IMG/VR virus record: IMGVR_UViG_3300044825_001572
Span: 1-64,000 of that record
Length of the DNA: 64,000 nt
Reading direction: 5' to 3' (one strand)
Source of the DNA: a virus
Under the pieces are notes generated by a model. It did not search any database, was not told where the DNA came from, and worked only from the letters and a program-made list of their open reading frames with translations. Below, piece by piece: positions 21,115 through 29,756 of this stretch (position 1 is the stretch's first letter; each line of letters opens with the position of its first letter). The position numbers were made by a program, and so were the translations under genes.

Positions 21115-21478
21115 AGAAGAAAGTCCTTTGTGGATTTTGTGGAGTTACAAGATAAGGCTCCAATTCAGTTGGAAGTGGAATTTCTGGTTTATTACCATAA
21201 ATCGTTCTATAATTGTAATGATATCCATCAATTTGAGTTGGTGGAGTAACTACAGTCATCTCACCAGTTTCTGGATTAGTTTCATAAACTCCATCATCAT
21301 TATAAAGAACTCCAACTTCATCGATTGCGAAAATTTCAGTTTGAGTAGTGACTTCTAATGTGTCCAGAGGTTCATTAGTTTCTGGATCATATGGAGTATA
21401 TGTGTGCTCTGGGATTGTGGAGAACACTTGGAGTGCTTCTTCTTTGGAAGCAAACTTAAGGAAATAATCTGTTATCAT
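21113..21478 (-). CDS. Small fibre-associated protein, 121 aa
   Basis: Starts MITDYFLKFASKEEALQVFS and ends YLVTPQNPQRTFF. The layout (Y-F/Y-L-(K/R)-F-x-(S)-(K/Q)-E-E-A start; central 'VG..YNDDGVY'; 'P..(I/L)DG(Y/W)H.N'; ending 'VTP.NP.R.F') is shared with the 107-aa protein at 26990-27313. I recall small proteins of this layout beside fibre genes of many phages; they may be fibre-assembly chaperones or minor fibre components. Confidence 0.7.
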   Translation of the reverse strand: MITDYFLKFASKEEALQVFSTIPEHTYTPYDPETNEPLDTLEVTTQTEIFAIDEVGVLYNDDGVYETNPETGEMTVVTPPTQIDGYHYNYRTIYGNKPEIPLPTELEPYLVTPQNPQRTFF

Positions 21479-21491
21479 GATGTTTTTGTTT

Positions 21492-21499
21492 TATTTATG
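21492..21499 (-). promoter_or_regulatory. Late promoter CATAAATA
   Basis: Minus strand CATAAATA; includes the stop codon TAA of the 437-aa spike gene (21495-21497) and lies 14 bases before the ATG of the 121-aa gene at 21478. Confidence 0.6.
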
Positions 21500-22808
21500 A
21501 TGTGAGTGAGATTAATTGAGAATTGGGAAGACGTTTGGGGTAGTATGTGAGGCGGCGGATGGTTCCGTTATAATAAAATTGAGTTCCACTAACCGGAATT
21601 CTTGTTCCTATATCCATTCTTGTCATAGGAATAAAAACAAAACTTTGAGGAGAACTTCTAACTAATCCATTAAACGCCGCTGCTATTTCATTCTTACCAT
21701 AGGTTCCAGCAAGTTTAATATTATCTTGTATTGTGTAAAATGTATCACTAATAACAGAACTTGTACCACTATCAGTTCTAGTTTGAAAGGTTGCGGCATA
21801 ATTAGTAGATGCCCGAGTATCAAGATTTGGACCAATTCCTCTTAAATTATCTCCATACTGTATTCGAAATGGAGTTTGATTACTATATTCCCTAGAATTT
21901 ACTTTACAATTAACATATATGGTTCCTTCACTATCTTGCCTATAAAAATCACTAAAGTTCTTACCAGTTATTGATGCATTATCTGCGGCACGGGTTCTTG
22001 TGGATGCTTGTGTTGGTATATAGGATGTTGGGAATGAACCTTGTTCTAGTTGAGCGCCCCATAGGTAGATTCCACTTGTACCATCTCCAATATAAGTTGT
22101 ACTTCTATTAATTAACTGTATTCTAACTCTTAAATCAGTAACACTAGATGTACTGGGAGTTCCAGAAATAGAAAGACAAAACCATCCATTAGGTAAAGGA
22201 ACTATTGAGGAATTTGATATAGAACCTGTACCTCCAGTTCCAGTAGATATTACACTTACACTATCAATATCAAATGTTGTACCAATTCTATCAACATTAC
22301 TGTTTGAAAATAGCACTAAATTGATAAGTCTAACTCCAGAAAGTCTTTTTACATAAATTGACAAAGTTAATGGAACATTTGCTGCTTGAGATATTGTAGT
22401 TCTATCTAAATAATGATCTTGTAATCCACTAGATGAGGGTCTTTCAATAAAAGAGTCTGCAGTTAAAGATCCATCGGGTGCAACAGAAGAATTTAAAATA
22501 ATTGGAGAAGATGCTTTTATATTCCAAGCATTTTGTGCATTTTCACTCCAAGTAAATAAATTAGTCCTACTCTCCTCAATAAGTAACCCTAAACTCTCAC
22601 CAGTAACAGGATCGTGGTCAAATCTAGGTTCATTAACTCCAGCATACTTAATCAATCCATCAGCACCTACATAAGAACCACCAGATGCTCTAGTAAAAGT
22701 AATTCTAGGATCTAAAGTTTTACTATTAGCAAAGTCTAAGTCTAAGGTAGGTAAGACCTTTGGATAGTCTAATTCTGCACTGGTGTTAAATACTTGTTTA
22801 ACTGTCAT
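21495..22808 (-). CDS. Spike/fibre protein, paralogue A2, 437 aa
   Basis: Same family as A1. N-terminal block TLDLDFANSKTLDPRITFTR and SGGSYVGADGLIKYAGVNEP are nearly identical to A1 and A3. The middle beta-sandwich has diverged; conserved GIYLWGAQLEQGSFPTSYIP near residue 255; C-terminal TYYPKRLPNSQLISLTS. Strong ribosome-binding site (AAGGAGG, seven bases before ATG), the best in the array, suggesting high expression. Ten bases after the 938-aa gene. Confidence 0.8.
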   Translation of the reverse strand: MTVKQVFNTSAELDYPKVLPTLDLDFANSKTLDPRITFTRASGGSYVGADGLIKYAGVNEPRFDHDPVTGESLGLLIEESRTNLFTWSENAQNAWNIKASSPIILNSSVAPDGSLTADSFIERPSSSGLQDHYLDRTTISQAANVPLTLSIYVKRLSGVRLINLVLFSNSNVDRIGTTFDIDSVSVISTGTGGTGSISNSSIVPLPNGWFCLSISGTPSTSSVTDLRVRIQLINRSTTYIGDGTSGIYLWGAQLEQGSFPTSYIPTQASTRTRAADNASITGKNFSDFYRQDSEGTIYVNCKVNSREYSNQTPFRIQYGDNLRGIGPNLDTRASTNYAATFQTRTDSGTSSVISDTFYTIQDNIKLAGTYGKNEIAAAFNGLVRSSPQSFVFIPMTRMDIGTRIPVSGTQFYYNGTIRRLTYYPKRLPNSQLISLTS

Positions 22809-22818
22809 TTTTTCCTCC

Positions 22819-25635
22819 TTATACAGTAATTCCAGTTCTTACCCACTTAATCGTATTATTACGATATGTAGGTGTGATCAATAATCGAGCATTAGTACCA
22901 CTAATATCAGCACCAAAAGTACCTAAAATTTCATTATTAGCAATCGTTGCGTATTCCATATAATCACAAGCAGTGGAAGCAGAACCTACAGATTGCATAA
23001 TCATTACATCAGTACTTTGGTAATTTCTTACCACATTAATTGCAATAAAACTAAATCCAGAACCAAGAGTTCCTAATGTAGCACTTAAACTATTTCCTGA
23101 GACATATCCACTTCCTGGTGATACAATTTCAACATAAGAAACTCCTCCCGCTTTAGTCATCGTATTACCAACCCCAGCAAATGTAGTAGTTCCAATTCCA
23201 GTAACTTGTGATGTACCATTAGAGTTATTATAAAGTTGTAAAGTAGTTGTTCCAACACCAACAGCATAGTAAATATTTCCGGCAGTAACGGCAAAACCAG
23301 TAAAACCACTATTTGGAATACTAGAAGCAAATGATACTGCAATTGTTCCTATCCCTGATGGTAGACCGTGAGCATCAGTAGTTACTAATAAATCTGTTGC
23401 ACTTGTAAATCCAACTAAATTAAATGATAATCCAATACCAATATTTGCTCGTGCATCATTTCCAGAACCACCAGTAAGTGCTACGTTTGTATAAGTTGCT
23501 TCAGTATATCCAGCACCAGCAACAATTGTTCCAACTGATGTAAATGCTGTAGTCATTCCAGCAGTTACTAATTGACCAGTACAAGCAATTGATACTTGAT
23601 ACCTTGCAGTTTGGAATGTTGCTGTTGCTAAATTATCTACGACCTGATTTTCAGTTGTTGCTGTAGTAGTAAGAATTCCAGAAGTTTGAGAACCAACTAC
23701 TCCAGTATCATAAGTTGTAGATGTAGTAACACCAGTATTGTTTATTGTGGTACTTCTTACATTAGTAATTGTAGAAATACCTGTATAATTTAAATTAGTT
23801 CCTGAAATATTTGTTACTGTTCCTGTAGTAGAATTTAATGTTGTTATGGTTCCAACACCAGTATTATTAAGAGTTGTACTTCTTACATTAGTAATTGTAG
23901 AAATACCTGTATAATTTAAATTAGTTCCTGAAATATTTGTTATAGTTCCAGTAGTACTATTGAGTGTTGTAATAGTTCCAACACCAGTATAGTTCAAATT
24001 TGTTCCAGATATATTAGTAACTATTCCAGTAACAATATTTCCATTTGTAAAATTTCCTGTTGTATAAGTTGCCGTAGTTCCACTTATTGTAGTTGCAGTA
24101 TTAACTCCAGAAGAGTTTAAGTTTCCATTAAGATTTCCATTAAAAGTAGTTGCTGTAACTACTCCAGATATTAAAGCATTTCCAACGATTTGTAATTTTT
24201 GAGTTGGATTGGTAGTTCCAATTCCCAAATCACCTAAAGAATCAACAACTAAAACATTAGTATTAAATGCCGAATTAATTTGTATTGGTTGAATTGGATT
24301 AGTCGTTGCAATTCCAACAAAACCAGAGGAATTTACAGTTACATCATCTTCACCTCCACCTTCTCTTCGTAATCCATTAGCACTAAAATCATCAAGGAAT
24401 GCTAATTGACCTAGGAATTGATTGAGTGGAACCTGTGATGCACCATAACCAACATCCGCTTGTGTTACTACATTCCAGTAAGTTCCATTAAAGAGTTCGG
24501 TAATTGTTCCACCAACTGCTAATGTTGAACCTGGAATAGTAGAGTTAATTCCTACAAATCCACCAGTAGTTGTAGTAATTATGGTTCCACCAGTTCCAAC
24601 ATTTAATCTTGTAGTTGTTGTTACTCCAGAAGTATTAATGTTGGTGTTAGAAATATTTGTTATAGTTCCAGTAGTACTATTAAGTGTTGTTATAGTTCCA
24701 ACACCAGTATAAGAAACATTAGTACCTGAAAGATTTGTTATAGTTCCTGTGGTGGAATTTAGTGTAGTTATAGTACCAACACCAGTATTATTAAGAGTTG
24801 TACTTCTTACATTAGTAATTGTAGAAATACCTGTATAATTTAAATTAGTTCCTGAAATATTAGTAACTACTCCAGTAACAATATTTCCATTTGTGAAGTT
24901 TCCTGTCGTATAAGTTGCAGTTGTACCGCTAATCGTAGTTGCAGTATTAACTCCAGAAGAGTTTAAGTTTCCAGTTATATTACCAACAAAAGTTGCAGTT
25001 ATAATACCAGCACTAAAACCACCAGAAGCATTTCTTGCAACTATTGTGGAGTTGGTATTATCACTTGTAGCATTAGAGGTTACTGTAAATGTTGAGTTTC
25101 CAGATTGGTTTGCTGTAAATGTTGCAGAGCCAGAAAGACCAGTCCCAGAAACTCCTAAAGTTAAAGTTCCATTATTTGGTGCAACTGTTGATACTCCAGT
25201 AACAAGACCTTTAGCATTTACAGTTACTACTGGAATAGCACCAGTTCCACCATAGGTTCCTATATTACTATTGACTGTTGCAAGAGTTGTTGTTGTGTTA
25301 TTTGAAGTTACATCACCAGAAAGATTTGGAATATTAGTGGTTGATGTTGCGGTTCCACTAAATGTTGTTGATGTAATAACTCCAGTTACATTAATATTAG
25401 AAAATGTTGCAATACCAGTTACATTTAAATCATTAAATGTATTTGGAGCATTTTGAATTGCTGATTCAATCGTAGAGGTTGTGATAGCATCTAGTGAAGT
25501 AATGTTCCTAAGCTGCCTAGAAGAACTTATAACTTCTGTATTACCAATACTTACTGATGTTACTGTTGTGATACCAGCATTTATGATATTTCTACTATCA
25601 TCAATAATAGTAGAATTTTGAATTTTAATTGCCAT
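22819..25635 (-). CDS. Repeat-rich tail fibre, 938 aa
   Basis: Starts MAIKIQNSTIIDDSRNIINA. Residues 1-100 match a segment of the 1512-aa protein (RQL.NI.SLDA.T...IE.AI.NAPNTFNDLNVTGIATF). The centre is built of repeats such as TNISGTNLNYTGISTITNVR and TTLNNTGVGTITTLNSTTGT. At about residues 385-430 is the cassette YWNVVTQADVGYGASQVPLN, shared with two other giants. The last 70 residues (DVMIMQSVGSASTACDYMEY ... TPTYRNNTIKWVR) match the end of the 1512-aa protein and probably form the tip. Sits between A2 and A3. Confidence 0.8.
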   Translation of the reverse strand: MAIKIQNSTIIDDSRNIINAGITTVTSVSIGNTEVISSSRQLRNITSLDAITTSTIESAIQNAPNTFNDLNVTGIATFSNINVTGVITSTTFSGTATSTTNIPNLSGDVTSNNTTTTLATVNSNIGTYGGTGAIPVVTVNAKGLVTGVSTVAPNNGTLTLGVSGTGLSGSATFTANQSGNSTFTVTSNATSDNTNSTIVARNASGGFSAGIITATFVGNITGNLNSSGVNTATTISGTTATYTTGNFTNGNIVTGVVTNISGTNLNYTGISTITNVRSTTLNNTGVGTITTLNSTTGTITNLSGTNVSYTGVGTITTLNSTTGTITNISNTNINTSGVTTTTRLNVGTGGTIITTTTGGFVGINSTIPGSTLAVGGTITELFNGTYWNVVTQADVGYGASQVPLNQFLGQLAFLDDFSANGLRREGGGEDDVTVNSSGFVGIATTNPIQPIQINSAFNTNVLVVDSLGDLGIGTTNPTQKLQIVGNALISGVVTATTFNGNLNGNLNSSGVNTATTISGTTATYTTGNFTNGNIVTGIVTNISGTNLNYTGVGTITTLNSTTGTITNISGTNLNYTGISTITNVRSTTLNNTGVGTITTLNSTTGTVTNISGTNLNYTGISTITNVRSTTINNTGVTTSTTYDTGVVGSQTSGILTTTATTENQVVDNLATATFQTARYQVSIACTGQLVTAGMTTAFTSVGTIVAGAGYTEATYTNVALTGGSGNDARANIGIGLSFNLVGFTSATDLLVTTDAHGLPSGIGTIAVSFASSIPNSGFTGFAVTAGNIYYAVGVGTTTLQLYNNSNGTSQVTGIGTTTFAGVGNTMTKAGGVSYVEIVSPGSGYVSGNSLSATLGTLGSGFSFIAINVVRNYQSTDVMIMQSVGSASTACDYMEYATIANNEILGTFGADISGTNARLLITPTYRNNTIKWVRTGITV
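23852..24861. repeat. 86-bp direct repeats in the 938-aa fibre gene
   Basis: Identical 86-base copies at 23852-23937 and 24776-24861, with a slightly diverged third copy at about 23740-23820. They encode the repeated NTGVG/STTLNNTG modules. Their identity makes slippage or homologous recombination, and so fibre-length change, likely. Confidence 0.85.
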
Positions 25636-25674
25636 TTGGTTCTACCGTCCTCGTATTACACTAGGTAGTTCTTA

Positions 25675-25682
25675 TTATTTAG
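25675..25682 (-). promoter_or_regulatory. Late-promoter match CTAAATAA
   Basis: Minus strand CTAAATAA between the stop of A3 (25687) side and the 938-aa gene, 40 bases before its ATG at 25635. Confidence 0.5.
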
Positions 25683-25686
25683 TTGT

Positions 25687-26988
25687 TTAGCGAGTTAATG
25701 CTTGCAATTGTTGGTCTGGAAGACGTTTTGGAAAGTATGTGAGACGGGAGATTGTTCCATTATACCACCAACCTCCATCAATACCTCTACCAATCCACAA
25801 TCTATCAAGTGTCGTCGGAGTAATAACTGTTATATCTACTAATGGGGGTATTCCATCATATGATACTGCGAAATTATTAAAAGAGTATCTAAATGCGGCT
25901 TTAAATTTTTGTAAGGATATGGTTGAGTTGCTAACTACAGTGGTCTGAATAAGGTCATTAGATTGAATATAAGAAGAATATGTAGAAGAATTTGAATTTT
26001 TTGCTAAACTAATATAGTTAACAGTACTTCCTGATGATGAATAAAATACTCCTGCTCTAGTACCTGGTGGGTGAGTTCCATAATTACTTCTAGAAATTGT
26101 AAAATAAGACCCTTCATCCTGCCTATACCAACTACTAAAGTTACTACCAGTTATTCGAGCATCATCTGCTGCTCTGGTTCTTGTGGAACCTACAGTTGGT
26201 ATATAGGATGTTGGAAAAGAGCCTACTTCTAGTTGAGAGCCCCATAGGTAGATTCCTGAAGATCCATTTCCAGTATATCCAATATCAAAAGCACCTCCAC
26301 TACCAATAAGATACATAGTAACCACACCATCAGTATTATTGCCTATATTTCCAGAAACGGAAATTCGATACCAATCATTTGGATATCTTTCAATAGATGT
26401 ATTGTTTAATGTTCCGCCAACAGTATTGGGGTCGGGAGTTACTACCTGTGTTCTCAGATTAAATGATGCACCAAATCTTGTACTATAATCGCTTTTCCTT
26501 ACGTGTATCATTATAGAAGTTCTTTCTGCTGCCTTTACAAAAACTGAAAACGTATATGTGTTATTTGCAATAGCAGTAAAACTTCTTGCTAATATTTTAT
26601 GATTAGTATTGGTATTTTCTATAAACTTGTCTGCAGTAGAATTTCCATCTGGTGCAGTTACTACATTTGCATCAACTCTAGCTGAATTTATCTTAATCCA
26701 ATAAGCATCATTAAACTCTTCACTTCTCTGTAATAAATTCTGTCTACTTTCCTCAATAAGTAACCCTAAACTCTCACCAGTCATAGGATCGTGGTCAAAT
26801 CTAGGTTCATTAACTCCAGCATACTTAATAAGTCCATCAACACCAACATAAGATGCTCCACTTGCTCTAGTATAAGTAATCCTAGGATCTAAAGTTTTAC
26901 TATTAGCAAAATCTAAATCCAAAGTAGGTCTTATACTTGGAAAATTATTGACTGATGACTTATTAGTTCCTGGTCTAAAAACTGCCAT
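25687..26988 (-). CDS. Spike/fibre protein, paralogue A3, 433 aa
   Basis: ATG at 26988 (MAVFRPGTNKSSVNNFPSIR) follows the stop of the 107-aa gene by one base; an earlier TTG is rejected. N-terminal block TLDLDFANSKTLDPRITYTR and DHDPMTGESLGLLIEESRQN; middle beta-sandwich with conserved SSGIYLWGSQLEVGSFPTSY; C-terminal TYFPKRLPDQQLQALTR as in A1. Subgroup A shares YVG(A/V)DGLIKYAGVNE, which subgroup B lacks. Confidence 0.8.
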   Translation of the reverse strand: MAVFRPGTNKSSVNNFPSIRPTLDLDFANSKTLDPRITYTRASGASYVGVDGLIKYAGVNEPRFDHDPMTGESLGLLIEESRQNLLQRSEEFNDAYWIKINSARVDANVVTAPDGNSTADKFIENTNTNHKILARSFTAIANNTYTFSVFVKAAERTSIMIHVRKSDYSTRFGASFNLRTQVVTPDPNTVGGTLNNTSIERYPNDWYRISVSGNIGNNTDGVVTMYLIGSGGAFDIGYTGNGSSGIYLWGSQLEVGSFPTSYIPTVGSTRTRAADDARITGSNFSSWYRQDEGSYFTISRSNYGTHPPGTRAGVFYSSSGSTVNYISLAKNSNSSTYSSYIQSNDLIQTTVVSNSTISLQKFKAAFRYSFNNFAVSYDGIPPLVDITVITPTTLDRLWIGRGIDGGWWYNGTISRLTYFPKRLPDQQLQALTR

Positions 26989-26989
26989 A

Positions 26990-27313
26990 TCAAGCAAATA
27001 CTCTATAAGGATTGTTAGGAGTTACAATAAATTCTTTGAGTGCTTCTGGAAGACCACCTTGAAGAATTATATTAATATGCCAACCATCCAGTTTGGTCGG
27101 TGGTGTGATGGCTTCCCCAGTTTCTAAATCATAAACACCATCATTTCTATAAATCTCACCAACAATATCAATATCGCCTACTTGGTCAGTAACTGTATAG
27201 AAAGTTTGTTCTACACCATCAAAGGTTTCGGTTCTCTTATAACCAACTTCTTCAAGTTTGGTTTCTGCTTCTTCTTGGGAATTAAAACGAAGATAATAAG
27301 TTTGATAGGTCAT
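26990..27313 (-). CDS. Small fibre-associated protein, 107 aa
   Basis: Starts MTYQTYYLRFNSQEEAETKL, contains TPPTKLDGWHINIILQGGLP and ends FIVTPNNPYRVFA. Clear paralogue of the 121-aa protein at 21113. Each of the two follows one spike gene and precedes another, as expected for a chaperone or adaptor serving neighbouring fibre proteins. Function unproven. Confidence 0.7.
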   Translation of the reverse strand: MTYQTYYLRFNSQEEAETKLEEVGYKRTETFDGVEQTFYTVTDQVGDIDIVGEIYRNDGVYDLETGEAITPPTKLDGWHINIILQGGLPEALKEFIVTPNNPYRVFA

Positions 27314-27325
27314 AGTGTTTTTTGA

Positions 27326-27333
27326 CTATTTAG
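27326..27333 (-). promoter_or_regulatory. Late-promoter match CTAAATAG
   Basis: Minus strand CTAAATAG; its last three bases are the TAG stop of B1. It lies 13 bases before the ATG of the 107-aa gene. Confidence 0.45.
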
Positions 27334-28591
27334 TGAGGTTGATTAATTGATTATCTGGAAGTCTTGATGGATAGTAGGTTAGTTGGGAGATTGTTCCTCC
27401 CCAATAATTACCTATTCCCATTCCAATAAGAAGTTGATTTACTCCGACAGGCATCTCAACTGAAGTATCAGTAGTTGTAAGAGTTCCATTTCCTCCAAAA
27501 GTGGAATCATTTTTTTTGAGTGCTTGTATCATTTTAAATTGCGAAGTGGTTGGAACATTTATTGCTACATATGGTGTTTGATTTACACCACCAGAACCTA
27601 TACTAAAATTTGTAAGTTGAGGACTATCTTTTGCACCATAAAAAGCAATATTATTATTAATAGTTCCATCCCATATTCGTGCAAGGTTTGGAAATGCCAA
27701 AAAGTTTCCACTATAATTTCTTCTTGCTGCAATCATTAAAGTCCATTCTGTTGGATTATACCAACTACTAAAATTACTTCCAGTTATACTTGCGTTATCT
27801 GGTGTGCGAGTTGCTGTGGAACCTGATGTTGGTATATAGGATGTTGGGAAGGACCCTTGTTCTAGTTGAGCGCCCCAGATGTAGATACCTGATGTTCCAT
27901 CTCCTGTATAAATGACATTTCCTGAAGAATCTAATGGTGAAATTGTTGGAATATTAGTGGTATTTACGGAACCTTTTGTTGTTGTTATCGAACATCTATA
28001 CCAACCATTAGGATATTGAGTTATTGTTGCTGCAGTATTTGTGTAATCTGTGTTATCTGAACTTATTGCAATAATTACTCCAGTTGACAAGTTAAAAGTT
28101 GCATTTGCTGAAGTAGTGAAAAAATTACTTAATTGCAATAAAATTTTATCTCTTCCCGCAGATTTACAAAAAACGCTAAATGTTACTGTTTCATTACTTC
28201 CTGTTCTGGATTGATAAACTGCGTGTTGGCTATTAGTTGTATCTTCTACTATTTTTTCTGCATTATTACTTCCATCTGGTGCTGTAGTTGCTGTGGTATT
28301 TGTTGCAATTCCTACAGCACTTTTAACCCAAGAAGTGTTATTAAATTCTTCACTTCTTAGTAATAAATTCTGCCTCTGCTCCTCCACCAACAATCCCAAA
28401 CACTCACCAGTAACAGGGTCGTGGTCAAATCTTGGAGAATTTGCAGGTGCAATTTTAATTAATCCATTCTCATCAATATAAGTTGCACTAGAAGTTCTTG
28501 TGAAAGTAATTCTAGGATCTAGAGTTTTAGACCTTGCAAAGTTAAGATTGAGAGATGGTCTGGTGGATGGGAAGTTTTGTGATATACTCAT
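27326..28591 (-). CDS. Spike/fibre protein, paralogue B1, 421 aa
   Basis: Starts MSISQNFPSTRPSLNLNFAR. Subgroup B has RTSSAT(Y/V/R) and 'GLI(K/E)(I/V)(A/V)PAN(S/T)PRFDH' in place of the A-type block. Middle contains GIYIWGAQLEQGSFPTSYIP; C-terminal LTYYPSRLPDNQLINLTK. Its stop codon lies in late-promoter match CTAAATAG. Four bases after B2. Confidence 0.8.
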   Translation of the reverse strand: MSISQNFPSTRPSLNLNFARSKTLDPRITFTRTSSATYIDENGLIKIAPANSPRFDHDPVTGECLGLLVEEQRQNLLLRSEEFNNTSWVKSAVGIATNTTATTAPDGSNNAEKIVEDTTNSQHAVYQSRTGSNETVTFSVFCKSAGRDKILLQLSNFFTTSANATFNLSTGVIIAISSDNTDYTNTAATITQYPNGWYRCSITTTKGSVNTTNIPTISPLDSSGNVIYTGDGTSGIYIWGAQLEQGSFPTSYIPTSGSTATRTPDNASITGSNFSSWYNPTEWTLMIAARRNYSGNFLAFPNLARIWDGTINNNIAFYGAKDSPQLTNFSIGSGGVNQTPYVAINVPTTSQFKMIQALKKNDSTFGGNGTLTTTDTSVEMPVGVNQLLIGMGIGNYWGGTISQLTYYPSRLPDNQLINLTK

Positions 28592-28595
28592 AGTC

Positions 28596-29756
28596 TTACT
28601 TTGTTAGGTTTTGAAGGATTTGGTTAGATAGTCTTCGTGGGTAGTAGGTGAGTTGAGATATTGTTCCATTAAATAAAGATCCACTTGCAGAAGAACCAAT
28701 TCTCAATCTATTAATATTTGAAATTGTTGAAGAATATGTATTAGTTAATGTATTACTTCCATTATAAGAAGAACCATAATCTCCTGCTTTATATGCACCT
28801 ACCCATTTTGATACTCTACTGGAAGTTCTATCTAATGTCGTTACTACTGCAGATCCTGAACTAAAAGTTAAAAATCTTGCAGTAGATCCCACAGAATGGA
28901 AGAATATCATTCTATTTGATGATGTATTATCATTAAATTCTGCGACTGCTTGATCTCCAGATGCTATAGGAATATTATAATTTATTAAAGAAGTACCCTC
29001 ACTTTGATTATACCAACTTGAGAAGTTCTCACCGACTATAGAGGCATTATCTGCGGTTCTGGTTGCTGTGGAGTTCGTTGTTGGTATATAGGATGTTGGG
29101 AAGGAACCTTCTTCTAATTGTGCTCCCCAAAATACAACAGATTTTGAAGTGCCATCCGAAGAATTCGCAAATCCAATATTTGATCCACCTGCCGTTGATG
29201 TTGCAGTAAAAGTATAGGTATATCTTTTCCACGTTTCATCCACAGCAATATTATCGCTATAAACACCAATAGAAGTATTCCAATATTTAAATCTAAACTG
29301 ACTAGACCCAGAAACAGATCTAGCCCAGACTGATAATGTATATGTAGTTCCGTTTGTGATAAACGCCGTATTATGATTTACATCTGAAAATTGGTTATTG
29401 GAAAATGTAACAATATCTGCAGTTAGAGTTCCACTTGGAGATATTATTGAATTTGTAGTTAATGAAGTTATAAGAAACTGTGACCAAAATGTAGATAAAT
29501 CCTCACTATGAAATAATAAATTACTCCTACTCTCCTCAATCAACAATCCCAAAGATCTCACAGTACCACTCACAGGATCATAAGAATGGTCAAATCTTGG
29601 AGTATTTGCAGGAACCACCTCAATCAATCCTTTACCATTTACTCTGGTTGCAGATGAAGTTCTTATGAATGTAATGCGTGGGTCTAAGGTTTTAGACCTT
29701 GTAAAATTCAAGCAAAGTGATGGTGAAATTGCTGGGAAGTTTTGTTGGATACTCAT
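28596..29756 (-). CDS. Spike/fibre protein, paralogue B2, 386 aa
   Basis: Starts MSIQQNFPAISPSLCLNFTR; shortest member. Has FDHSYDPVSGTVRSLGLLIE with an insertion relative to subgroup A, conserved VVFWGAQLEEGSFPTSYIPT near residue 210, and C-terminal LTYYPRRLSNQILQNLTK. The middle beta-sandwich is about 40-50 residues shorter than in its sisters. ATG overlaps the B3 stop by four bases. Confidence 0.8.
   Translation of the reverse strand: MSIQQNFPAISPSLCLNFTRSKTLDPRITFIRTSSATRVNGKGLIEVVPANTPRFDHSYDPVSGTVRSLGLLIEESRSNLLFHSEDLSTFWSQFLITSLTTNSIISPSGTLTADIVTFSNNQFSDVNHNTAFITNGTTYTLSVWARSVSGSSQFRFKYWNTSIGVYSDNIAVDETWKRYTYTFTATSTAGGSNIGFANSSDGTSKSVVFWGAQLEEGSFPTSYIPTTNSTATRTADNASIVGENFSSWYNQSEGTSLINYNIPIASGDQAVAEFNDNTSSNRMIFFHSVGSTARFLTFSSGSAVVTTLDRTSSRVSKWVGAYKAGDYGSSYNGSNTLTNTYSSTISNINRLRIGSSASGSLFNGTISQLTYYPRRLSNQILQNLTK

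Noticed and set aside
23738-24961. CRISPR-like spaced repeats in the 938-aa gene
   Set aside because: Repeats are in frame, uneven in length and spacing and encode fibre modules; there are no unique spacers of constant size and no cas genes.
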